Of a stretch of DNA of 41,943 bases, positions 6,757 to 14,439 are shown piece after piece. The notes under the pieces were generated by a model. That model did no database searches. It worked only from the letters and a program-made list of their open reading frames with translations, and was not told the DNA's origin. This stretch comes from a virus. Position numbers and translations under genes: made by a program. Within the stretch, counting starts at the first letter, position 1, and each line of letters begins with the position of its first letter. The stretch lies in the IMG/VR virus record IMGVR_UViG_3300036985_008102, positions 1 to 41,943 of that record; one strand, written 5' to 3'.

Positions 6757-7383
6757 TCAGCGATTATCGGTAAGGAAACAGTTGTAAAAAGAAGATGCCG
6801 ATTGAAACAGTTGACGTTCAGAATCGATAAGACGTTTTGCAGCCCATGCATATGTGTTCGTCATGCACCCGGCGTCTTTGCCCATCATGTCGAACGTCGC
6901 AAACGCTGAAACAAGACCCATTACATGGCGACGTGTTTCTTCGCAGTAATTCAAACGCCATTGCGTTGTGAAACCAGACGTCACGCCATCACGAAGGTTG
7001 CAAATACGATCGCATACTTTCACCATTCGCGCTCGAACTGAAGCCTTGCGCAAATCTGTTAGGTACTCACTTTTGCTAGCTTTCGCTGGTTTACTCAAGG
7101 CAATGACATCTTCTACAACACTCATTGCAAAACCGAAGTTGAGCAAATCTTGCGCTGTATAACGACAAAGACTTTGAGGCTTGAAAGCGTCTTCGACAAA
7201 ATCATGAAGCCATGCGACCTGCAAAAACTCATCATCGATGAGGCCACTTGGAATGAGCGTTACAAGCTCAGCAACATCCCGTGGATGTTCCCACGCTCTA
7301 CGATATCGATCGTTTTCACTCGGTCTTGGCATCTGCATATGCGCTTTGACGAGTTCTTCTGCCATTCTCAACATTGTTGACAT
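6757..7383 (-). CDS. RSH/SpoT-like HD-domain hydrolase (small alarmone hydrolase type)
   Basis: 208 aa. The HD signature of RelA/SpoT hydrolases can be followed: EHP at 32-34, HD at 60-61 and ED at 64-65 (HDFVED, the characteristic HDxxED), and CDR at 124-126 in KVCDRICNLRD. There is no synthetase or regulatory domain, so the size matches stand-alone hydrolases such as MESH1 and other small alarmone hydrolases. Cleavage of (p)ppGpp or a related nucleotide is the expected activity. In a phage this could blunt the stringent response, but that is inference. A second such protein is at 24043. First gene of its unit, leaderless ATG 6 bp from the -10. Confidence 0.82.
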   Translation of the reverse strand: MSTMLRMAEELVKAHMQMPRPSENDRYRRAWEHPRDVAELVTLIPSGLIDDEFLQVAWLHDFVEDAFKPQSLCRYTAQDLLNFGFAMSVVEDVIALSKPAKASKSEYLTDLRKASVRARMVKVCDRICNLRDGVTSGFTTQWRLNYCEETRRHVMGLVSAFATFDMMGKDAGCMTNTYAWAAKRLIDSERQLFQSASSFYNCFLTDNR

Positions 7384-7389
7384 GATTCA

Positions 7390-7419
7390 ATTCTACCTTG
7401 GGTTAACTGTGACTTTCAC
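7390..7419 (-). promoter_or_regulatory. Phage-type promoter, leaderless arrangement
   Basis: GTGAAA, 17 bp, GTAGAAT, 6 bp, ATG at 7383. It lies directly after the possible 36-codon gene and a GTGAC/GTCAC inverted repeat. Confidence 0.78.
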
Positions 7420-7436
7420 TTTAACGTCACTCGTTA

Positions 7437-7547
7437 TCACTTTGCGCCGGGCGGTGGTTTCGCTCCACTCTTCCACGTTTCCGTACGTCTACGGAGCGTC
7501 ACCCCTTCGGGGCCAACCAAGCTTTGGTTCGTCACGATCGCCCTCAT
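7437..7547 (-). CDS. Possible 36-aa GC-rich gene or structured RNA
   Basis: Frame MRAIVTNQSLVGPEG...PPGAK in a GC-rich stretch about 25 bp downstream of the transcription start predicted from the promoter at 7580. GGAAAG directly precedes the ATG. The same stretch holds CCCC-TTC-GGGG (7502..7512) and a 6-bp stem at 7480..7495 with CGCTCC/GGAGCG around it, so the product might be an RNA instead. The promoter makes expression likely; the nature of the product is open. Confidence 0.4.
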   Translation of the reverse strand: MRAIVTNQSLVGPEGVTLRRRTETWKSGAKPPPGAK

Positions 7548-7579
7548 CTTTCCGGCTTCCGTTCCGTTCCAATAAGACT

Positions 7580-7609
7580 ACTATAAACCATTGGCCATGA
7601 CCTTTGCAC
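7580..7609 (-). promoter_or_regulatory. Phage-type promoter of the dyad class
   Basis: GTGCAA, 17 bp, TTATAGT. The dyad at 7620..7637 is exactly 10 bp upstream of the -35 motif, as in three other copies. Confidence 0.68.
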
Positions 7610-7619
7610 CCTTTTCATT

Positions 7620-7637
7620 ATTGAAAGCACTTTCAAT
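7620..7637 (-). promoter_or_regulatory. Upstream dyad of promoter 7580..7609
   Basis: ATTGAAAGTGCTTTCAAT, two perfect 8-bp arms around TG. Best of the four copies and a likely regulator binding site. Confidence 0.62.
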
Positions 7638-7804
7638 AGGACCGATCACCTAGCACCCGAACAAGGGGCTTTTTCAATGGCTCGAAGAGGCCCTCGGGTG
7701 ACCCTTTAAAGGGCTTTCATGACCCAAAGGTGGTAACCTACCCGAGCCCCGAAAAGCCCTTCGAATGACTTAAAATTACACTCACGTTGTAATTGCAAAA
7801 AATG
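7638..7804 (-). other. GC-rich region with repeated GGGCTT/AAGCCC words
   Basis: No supported gene. Several copies of AAGGGCTTT-like words and their complements (near 7660, 7710 and 7755) and inverted CCCGAG/CTCGGG words give many possible stems between the terminator at 7805 and the dyad promoter. It may be a leader-like regulatory region or an untranslated RNA. Frames in it lack start signals. Confidence 0.35.
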
Positions 7805-7836
7805 CAAAAAAAAGACCAGAAACAGTGTAACTGGCC
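7805..7836 (-). terminator. Rho-independent terminator
   Basis: GGCCAG/CTGGTC stem (one G-T) followed by eight T on the minus strand. Ends the unit that starts at 9260. Confidence 0.62.
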
Positions 7837-7892
7837 AAATTTCAAACTTGATTTTGATGGATAGACATCTATCCACAATGATGAGCGCGGAT

Positions 7893-8096
7893 TCAGATCA
7901 TCAACATCACTGTCGCGACCGGTAACAAACATGCAATGTGCAAGAACTGATCTATGGTGATTACCAAGATGAGACCAAGTGGCGTAGAAGCAAACGCCTT
8001 GAATGCTTCGGCATCAGTTTTGAACTCTTTGTCTTTTCCAATATGTTTAAACTGTTCCGCCTTTATTTGAAGGTGGCAAACTGAATCCCAATTCAT
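7893..8096 (-). CDS. Small protein with hydrophobic C-terminus
   Basis: 67 aa from ATG at 8096. The N-terminal part is charged (KHIGKDKEFKTDAEAF) and residues 42-67 form a hydrophobic helix ending at the stop, as in a tail-anchored membrane protein. It overlaps the end of the 8047 gene by 50 bp and has no clear Shine-Dalgarno, so it is less certain. A terminator follows 57 bp downstream. Function unknown. Confidence 0.45.
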   Translation of the reverse strand: MNWDSVCHLQIKAEQFKHIGKDKEFKTDAEAFKAFASTPLGLILVITIDQFLHIACLLPVATVMLMI

Positions 8097-8472
8097 GATA
8101 CCAAAGTTGTGTGTACCCATCGCGTGGTACACGCCCTTTTAGATCAAGTGAATCGCTTGCATAAAACGTTTGCGTGTGAAACGGGCGTTCGCCAACATGT
8201 CCACCAATACGAATAAGCAAAACTTCCCAGTTATTTGAGTTTTGAATTGACTTCGCGTGACGTCGAGTCGTTGCTTTTCTACGCCTTGAACTCACGACCA
8301 TCCACAACGACGTCTGAAGTCGGTATGGTTCATTTGGCCTGGGACGAAACAATGCAGTAAGTGGCACGGCGAATCCGCTTACTTGCGATCTAGTAGGCTG
8401 AGCCTCGCACCCGATTGTTAAACACCCGAAAACACGTCCGGGCGCAAAATCTCTATCGCACATCCTACGCAT
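8047..8472 (-). CDS. Unknown basic protein
   Basis: 141 aa, rich in Arg, Pro and Thr, with hydrophobic strands (TSLWMVVSS, WEVLLIRIGG, TQLWYHELGFSL). Start and preceding stop share a base (TGATG), supporting the ATG at 8472. It recalls other small proteins here that alternate Gly/Trp strands (10088, 38470, 39958), but that resemblance is weak. Function unknown. Confidence 0.65.
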   Translation of the reverse strand: MRRMCDRDFAPGRVFGCLTIGCEAQPTRSQVSGFAVPLTALFRPRPNEPYRLQTSLWMVVSSRRRKATTRRHAKSIQNSNNWEVLLIRIGGHVGERPFHTQTFYASDSLDLKGRVPRDGYTQLWYHELGFSLPPSNKGGTV

Positions 8473-8663
8473 CAGAAACCCCAGCCGCTACCAAAACTCT
8501 TAATGAAACGCTCACGTTTTTCCTTACGGGTGAACAGCCAATAGAGAAACCGGCATAGTTGCCTATGTGACATCTCATCAACGTTGCGAACATTCAATGA
8601 TTTCGCCAACCGCTTTACATCGATCGGTTTTGAAGTGTAAAGGTCACGTTTCTCGATTTTCAT
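8472..8663 (-). CDS. Small basic helical protein
   Basis: 63 aa from the ATG at 8663, with AGGTGA upstream (a GTG three codons earlier is possible). Rich in Arg and Lys (RQLCRFLYWLFTRKEKRERF) and predicted helical, so nucleic-acid binding is possible but not shown. Coupled to the 8047 gene by TGATG. Confidence 0.68.
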   Translation of the reverse strand: MKIEKRDLYTSKPIDVKRLAKSLNVRNVDEMSHRQLCRFLYWLFTRKEKRERFIKSFGSGWGF

Positions 8664-8686
8664 CGGTGTCACCTGCCCGCGCGCCG

Positions 8687-9049
8687 TTAGGCGTTACCAT
8701 TCTTTCGTGCTGCCTCTTCCTTTGCGAGTTGCGCATTGAATTCCTGCTCATCATGCATCTCAGCAATAACATCTTTGGTCGTTGAATCAACCACAACAAT
8801 GCGATCGCTGATCATCAAGCGAGCCCTAAACGAAACGCCTCGCGAATATCGATAGCCACAATCAGAACCATAAGGTTTATTGCGATCAACAACGTAGCTC
8901 GTGTGCGAGACGACGTCTACCATGATAGCATCCTCGTTGTCTTTACAAAAACGCCTTACAATTCCTAGGCGAATTGATTGTCCATGATTCGCATTCGTAT
9001 ACGCAACCACGTGACCGATTTTGATCTCACGATCCAATATGTCCTTCAT
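8687..9049 (-). CDS. Small beta-rich protein of unknown function
   Basis: 120 aa from the ATG at 9049, chosen because GGAGA lies 9 bp upstream; an upstream ATG would overlap the preceding gene. IKIGHVVAYTN, IRLGIVRRF, AIMVDVVSHTSYVV and RIVVVDS suggest a small barrel fold like the 16180 and 16521 proteins, followed by a charged helical tail. Function unknown. Confidence 0.75.
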   Translation of the reverse strand: MKDILDREIKIGHVVAYTNANHGQSIRLGIVRRFCKDNEDAIMVDVVSHTSYVVDRNKPYGSDCGYRYSRGVSFRARLMISDRIVVVDSTTKDVIAEMHDEQEFNAQLAKEEAARKNGNA

Positions 9050-9083
9050 GATGAAGATTCTCCGGTGATTATTGTTGTGACGT

Positions 9084-9260
9084 TTATTCGTCGTTGAATT
9101 GTTGTGATTCAATGTCTCGAAAACGATTTCGACCACCACCACGACCTGAACGCTTATCACGCATGCGGCCGCCCTTACGGGTCAACAACATGTCGCGAAC
9201 GATCAGGTTACGCGGAGCGTTAACCTTCTTCGGGATTTTCTGAGCTTGTTTTAGCGACAT
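9084..9260 (-). CDS. Very basic 58-aa protein, leader gene of its unit
   Basis: 58 aa, about one third Lys plus Arg, with a KGGRMRDKRSGRGGGRNRF stretch resembling RGG-type RNA- or DNA-binding tails. The ATG follows the promoter at 9270..9299 by 9 bp, so the mRNA leader would be about 3 nt. The downstream order is 8687, 8472, 8047, 7893 and a terminator. Nucleic-acid binding is inferred from composition only. Confidence 0.72.
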   Translation of the reverse strand: MSLKQAQKIPKKVNAPRNLIVRDMLLTRKGGRMRDKRSGRGGGRNRFRDIESQQFNDE

Positions 9261-9269
9261 GATTGATCA

Positions 9270-9299
9270 AGTATACCATGTCGTTGACGTTGTTTACAC
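9270..9299 (-). promoter_or_regulatory. Phage-type promoter
   Basis: GTGTAA, 17 bp, GTATACT, 9 bp to the ATG at 9260. The -35 overlaps the stop of the previous gene. Confidence 0.75.
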
Positions 9300-9551
9300 C
9301 TTCATGTCTTCTTCAACGTCAAACTTTCGCAATGCGCGCGCCAAAGTACGGACAGCAGTCGCACTCAACCGCGTCGAAATTGCCTCGCCATCACTGTTGT
9401 GTGAGACTACGTCAGCCTCGCCAGATGATTCATTAACATGAATCTCAAGTGTGGAACCAGAAGTCGTATACGAAAAACGCTCAATCCAGGTCATGTAGTT
9501 CGACATCTGGATGATGTTGTTCTTCTTTACGATGTTTTTCTTAGCCTTCAT
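9294..9551 (-). CDS. Small protein of unknown function
   Basis: 85 aa from the second of two adjacent ATGs, 6 bp after GGAG. A basic N-terminus (KAKKNIVKKNNI) is followed by SGSTLEIHVNESSGEADVV and a helical C-terminal part. The region after residue 25 resembles the plan of the 9541 protein just upstream (strand, acidic turn, then an AxRTLARAL-type helix), so the two may be distant paralogues. It overlaps that gene by 11 bp. Confidence 0.7.
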   Translation of the reverse strand: MKAKKNIVKKNNIIQMSNYMTWIERFSYTTSGSTLEIHVNESSGEADVVSHNSDGEAISTRLSATAVRTLARALRKFDVEEDMKV

Positions 9552-9780
9552 CATTCGCTCCAGTTTGTTCTTCAAGTGCATCATCTGGCGTTGTGAAAAC
9601 AGAACCTAACGTCTGTGTGAGAGCCATGAGTTGCTTCATCGTCAGCGTTGCACCAAAATCTCCGGTGTCGTCGTCAACGAAAAACCTCACACGACCTTGC
9701 GTTGAAACATGAACAGTTAGACCAGCTTCATCGAAGACCTCGGCCCAACGTTCCGCGTTCATCTTGACAACTTCACCCAT
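9541..9780 (-). CDS. Small protein of unknown function
   Basis: 79 aa from the ATG at 9780 with GAGGAG 9 bp upstream. TVHVSTQGRVRFFVDDDTGD followed by a helix (MKQLMALTQTLGSVF) gives the same strand-turn-helix order as the 9294 protein. Overlaps the gene upstream by 8 bp. Function unknown. Confidence 0.72.
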   Translation of the reverse strand: MGEVVKMNAERWAEVFDEAGLTVHVSTQGRVRFFVDDDTGDFGATLTMKQLMALTQTLGSVFTTPDDALEEQTGANDEG

Positions 9781-10066
9781 GATGTAGCGCTCCTCTTTCT
9801 GCTTCTCGAGCACGAAATCTCAGACCGTGAAACGTTCCAAACAGCACAGGAAGTTCAGCTTCAAGGCGAACGATTTGATTGATCGCCTTTACATGTTCTG
9901 CACGAAAAGCTGGCGTTTGCATGCTAAAACGCTTTGAACGCAAGTTCGCAAGTTGTTCGCGAGATGAGACCAACCGCGCACCGACACGATTGATTTCGTT
10001 TGTGATTGCCCCAAAAAAATCCGGATCACTCTCGTTCACATTTACGGGTCGCATTACAGTAATCAT
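9773..10066 (-). CDS. Small helical, probably coiled-coil protein
   Basis: 97 aa from the ATG at 10066 (GTG one codon upstream possible). After VNESDPDFFGAITNEI there are long charged helices (SREQLANLRSKRF, IVRLEAELPVLF, FRAREAERGAL) with heptad-like spacing. No family recognised. Starts 21 bp after the 10088 gene. Confidence 0.7.
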   Translation of the reverse strand: MITVMRPVNVNESDPDFFGAITNEINRVGARLVSSREQLANLRSKRFSMQTPAFRAEHVKAINQIVRLEAELPVLFGTFHGLRFRAREAERGALHHG

Positions 10067-10087
10067 CACGTTTCTTTCGTTTGGTTT

Positions 10088-10567
10088 TTACATCAACGCA
10101 TGTGGAACGACATTGCTGAGACTTTCGACCATGTACTTTCCGCCGGCAACGATGAACGTATGAAACGGAACACTAACCTTATAGTCTTTGCCCATCGCCA
10201 CCATCCGCGTCACTCGCGTAATCCCAGCGTACATCATCAACGTTCCTGGCTTCATATTCGAGTTCTGAAATGTGGCGTACATAGGACTATACAACGGATA
10301 TACTGGTGTCCCTGTTGCTGTAGCAGCAACACACCATAGAACTCGTTCATCGAACCCGTTAGGGTGAGACACAGCACTTTGCGGAAGAAAAAATCCTTTC
10401 ATCACCCAAAACGTTCCCACCTCGAGAAATTCCGCATACTCGCGAGGTGGTTCAGGCCCGTTAAAATGAAACGGAATGTTTGCGATGACTTTTTTCGCAG
10501 GCGTTACGCCTTGATTCCAGGCGACGACACGTCTTCCCTTCGCTCGACTGACACTTGGCCTTGCCAT
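10088..10567 (-). CDS. Unknown beta-rich protein, first gene of its unit
   Basis: 159 aa. A basic N-terminus (RPSVSRAKGRRVV), then many Gly- and aromatic-rich strands (VGTFWVMKGFF, VLWCVAATATGTPVY, PGTLMMYAGI). The FL-VG-F and PGTL patterns resemble the PGDI(V/I) proteins at 38470 and 39958, a weak similarity judged by eye. Leaderless ATG 6 bp from the -10. Function unknown. Confidence 0.75.
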   Translation of the reverse strand: MARPSVSRAKGRRVVAWNQGVTPAKKVIANIPFHFNGPEPPREYAEFLEVGTFWVMKGFFLPQSAVSHPNGFDERVLWCVAATATGTPVYPLYSPMYATFQNSNMKPGTLMMYAGITRVTRMVAMGKDYKVSVPFHTFIVAGGKYMVESLSNVVPHALM

Positions 10568-10573
10568 ATTTCA

Positions 10574-10603
10574 ATCTTAACACAAGGCCACGACAGTTTT
10601 CAC
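10574..10603 (-). promoter_or_regulatory. Phage-type promoter, leaderless arrangement
   Basis: GTGAAA, 17 bp, TTAAGAT, 6 bp, ATG at 10567. Confidence 0.75.
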
Positions 10604-11193
10604 CATTGCGATGCAGAAGCCATCGTTGCCTTGATGAGCCTCAGATCACTGACGAGTGTACGGTGCGTGTACGTTGCACGATAAAAAGCGACCGCAAGTT
10701 CATCATCGATTTTATCCATGTACTTCGCGATGAAGTCGTGTCCCCAATCATTCGCTGCCTTCTTGGCGCGGAACGTTTCGAGGTCAGCGGGTAGCTCTTC
10801 GAAGGCGCGGAAGCTTCCCATGAAGTCCACGACGTCAGCCGCACGACCGACAGCGCCTAGAGCGACAGCCATCTGACCACACTTCAACATGCGACCGCGA
10901 AGGATGTACTTGTCGCCATCGCTATATTTCGTGGCATCGCCGGCGTCCCACTTGAGTTGGGGCAGCACGAGGAGCGCGTAGTTGCTTTTTTCTGCGTAGT
11001 TCCCGTTACGTTCAAGCTTCGATTCACTCGGATCGAAAACGACCTCGCAGTGATACCAGAACTTGTAATGTCCGTGAGGGCGTGCGTTTTCCCAGTGACC
11101 ATCACTGATTTGTCCGTTAATCTCAGCATGCCAAAGTGCAACTGCAGGAAGCGATGTCAGTGTCATCCGGGGCGAAGCGGCTTTTTTGTCCAT
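10600..11193 (-). CDS. Unknown soluble protein, single-gene unit
   Basis: 197 aa, mixed alpha/beta. The N-terminal half (VALWHAEINGQI, GHYKFWYHCEVVF, YALLVLPQL) looks like a beta domain and the C-terminal half is helical (MGSFRAFEELPADLETF, KYMDKIDDELAVAF). No motif recognised. It has its own dyad-class promoter and leaderless ATG, and its upstream 100 bp closely resemble those of the 17223 gene, suggesting shared regulation. Confidence 0.78.
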   Translation of the reverse strand: MDKKAASPRMTLTSLPAVALWHAEINGQISDGHWENARPHGHYKFWYHCEVVFDPSESKLERNGNYAEKSNYALLVLPQLKWDAGDATKYSDGDKYILRGRMLKCGQMAVALGAVGRAADVVDFMGSFRAFEELPADLETFRAKKAANDWGHDFIAKYMDKIDDELAVAFYRATYTHRTLVSDLRLIKATMASASQW

Positions 11194-11199
11194 GATCTA

Positions 11200-11229
11200 A
11201 TCTTACCCTGTTTACGGCTAACCTTGCAC
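11200..11229 (-). promoter_or_regulatory. Phage-type promoter of the dyad class, leaderless
   Basis: GTGCAA, 17 bp, GTAAGAT, 6 bp (TAGATC), ATG at 11193. Same -10-to-ATG sequence as at 17607. Confidence 0.82.
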
Positions 11230-11239
11230 CGTTTTCATT

Positions 11240-11257
11240 GTTGAAAACACTTTCAAT
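11240..11257 (-). promoter_or_regulatory. Upstream dyad of promoter 11200..11229
   Basis: ATTGAAAGTGTTTTCAAC, 10 bp from the -35 motif. Followed upstream by a conserved ACCAGGTCGGGT block (near 11283..11296) inside a TGGTTA/TAACCA inverted repeat, also present at 17676..17716. Confidence 0.62.
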
Positions 11258-11316
11258 AACGATCTCAAAAGTGGTTAGAAACCCGACCTGGTCAGTGCGT
11301 TAACCATTGTCAAAGA

Positions 11317-11520
11317 TTATTTCTTTTCCTTTTCTTCTTCGCTTTTTTCACACTGATAAATCGGATCGTCCGAACCGTCGCGCGTTGGGAACATGCAATC
11401 AGGATACATGTGCTTGTCAGTCGTACGAATCGTAGAAGCAATACAACCCGGTGATGTTGCGATCAACAGCACAAACAAAAGCACGATCAATACGATTTCA
11501 AGCAACGAAAACTTTTTCAT
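11317..11520 (-). CDS. Small membrane-anchored or lipoprotein-like protein
   Basis: 67 aa. MKKF plus a long hydrophobic stretch (residues 5-22) followed by ATSPGC, where Cys26 could be lipidated, although the SPG sequence is a poor lipobox. The rest is hydrophilic with two more Cys and ends in a KSEEEKEKK tail. It resembles small phage lipoproteins in size only. Its ATG overlaps the stop of the 11517 gene (ATGA). Confidence 0.7.
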   Translation of the reverse strand: MKKFSLLEIVLIVLLFVLLIATSPGCIASTIRTTDKHMYPDCMFPTRDGSDDPIYQCEKSEEEKEKK

Positions 11521-11807
11521 GTATATGTTCCTGCGTTTAACGCTTTCATTGCCATGTCACGATGTTTTCGACATCGTGCTCGCCATCCCTTGATATAGAG
11601 AAACACGTTTGCAGTTCGCATGCCCAGGTCTAGACCATATGCATACATTACCTTCACTGCATGTGTATACAGTTCATCATCAGTGAATTCTTCTGGCGTT
11701 CGATAACCAGTGTTCATGAGAAATTGTCGCCTAATCATTCGCTTTTCTTCATCAGTAAACTGACCATACGCGTCGTCAGGATCATTGTTATTTTGTCGCG
11801 AGGTCAT
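11517..11807 (-). CDS. Small helical protein of unknown function
   Basis: 96 aa. FTDEEKRMIRRQFLMNTGY and EFTDDELYTHAVKVMYAYGLDLGMRTA suggest a helical bundle; the tail is basic. Stop and start codons overlap those of both neighbours by 4 bp (ATGA). Function unknown. Confidence 0.72.
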   Translation of the reverse strand: MTSRQNNNDPDDAYGQFTDEEKRMIRRQFLMNTGYRTPEEFTDDELYTHAVKVMYAYGLDLGMRTANVFLYIKGWRARCRKHRDMAMKALNAGTYT

Positions 11808-12142
11808 TCCTCTTCCTTTTTCTTGTTATCGAAGTGATCACAACATTTATCGACTAGACGCTCGAGTTCGGCGTGAAATGCATGTTGCAAAAACTGACGT
11901 TCACATCCAACATCATATTCTGAAAGTGAAAGCCTCTTCTTTTCTTTCTTGAGATGCAATTCAGCAATGTCGCGAACTGTATCACGAAGCCACGTTCGTA
12001 GCTTGTTCTTTGGTCGAACCTCAAGAACCTTGAAACATTCATCAATGAAACGCGAAGTAAGCACTACGTCATTTTCATCTCTCGGAAATTCATCACGCGT
12101 AATCTTTCGTGTGAGCGCATCCGAGGCATCACGTAATAACAT
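11804..12142 (-). CDS. Small helical protein of unknown function
   Basis: 112 aa, strongly charged. RDEFPRDENDVVLTSRFIDECFKVLEV is followed by long helices (KKEKKRLSLSEYDV, HAFHAELERLVDKC) and an acidic/basic tail. No motif recognised. Coupled to 11517 by ATGA. Confidence 0.72.
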   Translation of the reverse strand: MLLRDASDALTRKITRDEFPRDENDVVLTSRFIDECFKVLEVRPKNKLRTWLRDTVRDIAELHLKKEKKRLSLSEYDVGCERQFLQHAFHAELERLVDKCCDHFDNKKKEEE

Positions 12143-12180
12143 AGAGATTTCTTTCTAGAAAATTTAGTGTGTAATGAAAC

Positions 12181-13263
12181 TTAGACCACACGACAGATAA
12201 GCGGATTAATCATCTGCCCACTTATCTTTCCGCTAAAAATAGTGACAATAAATTCTTGTTTTCTTGGCATCGGATTCGTTTTAGAATCCAAGTAGAGAAC
12301 ATAACGATATACCATGATATCATCATTGCGAGATGCAATTATTCCATAAAACACATCACGACGTTTATATGACGCATCTCGCACAGGTAGACGCCTTGAC
12401 TCACCCACAGCTAAATGATAGCACTCACCATTGGGAACTCGTGTTGATCGCTTAATCCCGTTATAATGACCCATATGCGATTGTGACCTAAACGTATCAA
12501 TGAATTCAGTCAAACCTTTGATAGTCGTTGTCAATGGAACCAACGAAGATTCTGCGGTTTTTGACGTCTTTTGTCTTGTGGTCTTTACTGTTTTCTTCGG
12601 AACAACAACCTTCTTCTTCACGACTGCTTTCTTAAAAGCAAATTCAATTGGCACGTCATTGCAGAACTTACTGGCATTAATAGTTCGTAGAAACCTACCA
12701 ATGCAGAAAACAACATTATGTTGCAATTGATTAAACGCTTCAAGCTGCCGCGACACATTAACGTTGATATCAGATCCTGGACCACTAGCAGTGAATGCCG
12801 GCACTAAAATTGTTTCAAGTCTTGAACGAACCTTGAAACAAATATGTCCGGACACATGATTGAAAAAGAAATCCAATATACAACGCCCGTTCTTGTATAT
12901 GTTTGCGTTCGTACGTTCCGATGACTTCTCTTTTGTTTTTAGAAGACGATGATCGCGTTCACTCATAAATGTGATCGACCCAAGATTACTCAAACGCGCA
13001 TCCCAGGCATCGCGAGGACTTAACGACGTAACATTTACGTAGATATCAAAACGTTGCCTGTCATCTTTAAAATCACGGCCAATGACAAATGAATTTGAAT
13101 TTTTCTTCATAAACCTATCAAGGCGTTGATGAAAAAAATCTCGATTTTTTGTCCACACGCCGTTATTCAATTCCCACTTCCCAGGAAACATAGGCGTCCC
13201 TGGTTTCGCTGAGACGGAGGTAGAAACTGTCTTTTTTACACTAGACTTTTTGTATGCCATCAT
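12181..13263 (-). CDS. Large protein of unknown function
   Basis: 360 aa from the ATG at 13263, chosen because AAGG lies 5 bp upstream; an ATG at 13287 is possible but its AAAGG is only 2 bp away. The N-terminal 20 residues are Ser/Thr/Lys-rich. A Lys/Thr-rich linker (KKKVVVPKKTVKTTRQK, about residues 215-232) divides it into a larger domain with several beta strands and a C-terminal domain (GHYNGIKRSTRVPNGECYHL, then strands). No enzymatic motif seen. Confidence 0.75.
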   Translation of the reverse strand: MMAYKKSSVKKTVSTSVSAKPGTPMFPGKWELNNGVWTKNRDFFHQRLDRFMKKNSNSFVIGRDFKDDRQRFDIYVNVTSLSPRDAWDARLSNLGSITFMSERDHRLLKTKEKSSERTNANIYKNGRCILDFFFNHVSGHICFKVRSRLETILVPAFTASGPGSDINVNVSRQLEAFNQLQHNVVFCIGRFLRTINASKFCNDVPIEFAFKKAVVKKKVVVPKKTVKTTRQKTSKTAESSLVPLTTTIKGLTEFIDTFRSQSHMGHYNGIKRSTRVPNGECYHLAVGESRRLPVRDASYKRRDVFYGIIASRNDDIMVYRYVLYLDSKTNPMPRKQEFIVTIFSGKISGQMINPLICRVV

Positions 13264-13306
13264 TATTACCTTATCATGATGAGCCATGACCTTTCACTAT
13301 TAAGCG

Positions 13307-13546
13307 TCAGAATCCGTCACCTGAACTCAGCGCCCACCTAGCGTATCCACAACGAGAACAGATGCGTTCTTTCTTTGAATCAGTTCCATCATGTTGGCAT
13401 GTTGTCTGGATCAACTTTTCCATCGCTGCAACGTAATTCATCGCAGCACGACACTCTTCTTTCAATGCCTTCAGTTCAACAAGTGTCGGTAGAATACACT
13501 CATTGTTAATTGGAAACGTGACCTGAGGAATCTTGATGAACTTCAT
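13307..13546 (-). CDS. Small zinc-ribbon-like protein
   Basis: 79 aa. A helical middle (LVELKALKEECRAAMNYVAAMEKLI) is followed by a C-terminal TCQHDG...RICSRCGYARW. The CxxCG knuckle with the upstream Cys/His pair fits a zinc ribbon. TGATG coupling to the gene at 13546 supports the ATG. Role unknown. Confidence 0.74.
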   Translation of the reverse strand: MKFIKIPQVTFPINNECILPTLVELKALKEECRAAMNYVAAMEKLIQTTCQHDGTDSKKERICSRCGYARWALSSGDGF

Positions 13547-14439
13547 CAGCGTGGAGCTTTCGGCTTCGGTAGAAAGACAACGCCTCCGTCGCCGAGCGTG
13601 AATCCTTGTGCCTCAACAGATTCAAAATTGACAGCGCCACTCTTAATCATCTGATCCAGAACATCAATGTCTCCAGTCGATGGCCCGATGAGCGAAGGAT
13701 CAGTAAGCCGTTCATCATGGATTACAACATTTTTACGCTCATCTTTTTGTGGCGTTGATGAAAGTGCTAACATCTGGAAAACGAGTTCTCGTTCTTTTTC
13801 TACGAGTTTAAGACGGGTGCGGCCGTCATCAATTTCTTTTGTAAGAATGCTTACCTTCTCGGTAAGATGATCCCAACGTTTCGTCAGGGCGTCCTTGAAT
13901 TGGTCATCGACATTTTCAGTGACTGGTTCAGTCAGTGCTGATTTCGGTTCTTGATCTTTTGATTGCGCTTGAAGATGACAACATTCCATGTGTGTGCGTT
14001 TCGCATTATAGCATTGACGAATGAGATCTAGTCTCTCAAATGCTTCGCTTTCGCGTTTAGTGTTTGCCGCCCGCCATGCGCCCTTCAACCGCTTCAACGC
14101 GTCATTAACGATGGGTTCAAGTGACTCACGAAATTTTCCTGTTTCGTTTGAAACATCAAACAAGAATTTCAGTTCATGAACATTAGCATTAACAATGAAA
14201 TGTTTCAGGTCATGACATCGATATGCGAGATTTCTCGCAATATTCAAACAAATTTTACAGTCTTTACAACCATGTCGTTGTCCGACGTTACTGGCAGAAT
14301 TAACAATGATAGCGGCTTCAATGCATGCTAAGACGTTAGACATATACTCAAACCCAGCGCCGCGCATGCGCTCACACTTTTGAAAAAGCTCAGATGATTC
14401 TTCGCTTTGATTCAAATCCTTTTGCTCGTCATTCTTCAT
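13546..14439 (-). CDS. Coiled-coil protein with cysteine cluster
   Basis: 297 aa. A Cys/His cluster (GQRHGCKDCKICLNIARN, about residues 53-70) and further CxxxxC patterns suggest metal binding in the N-terminal half. Residues 180-225 (HLTEKVSILTKEI...KERELVFQM) form a likely coiled coil. The C-terminus ends in a short glycine-containing strand pattern. Coupled by ATGA to 14436 and TGATG to 13307. Function unknown. Confidence 0.74.
   Translation of the reverse strand: MKNDEQKDLNQSEESSELFQKCERMRGAGFEYMSNVLACIEAAIIVNSASNVGQRHGCKDCKICLNIARNLAYRCHDLKHFIVNANVHELKFLFDVSNETGKFRESLEPIVNDALKRLKGAWRAANTKRESEAFERLDLIRQCYNAKRTHMECCHLQAQSKDQEPKSALTEPVTENVDDQFKDALTKRWDHLTEKVSILTKEIDDGRTRLKLVEKERELVFQMLALSSTPQKDERKNVVIHDERLTDPSLIGPSTGDIDVLDQMIKSGAVNFESVEAQGFTLGDGGVVFLPKPKAPR

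Noticed and set aside
7738-7932. 64-codon leftward frame
   Set aside because: It runs across the terminator at 7805..7836 and has no start signal.
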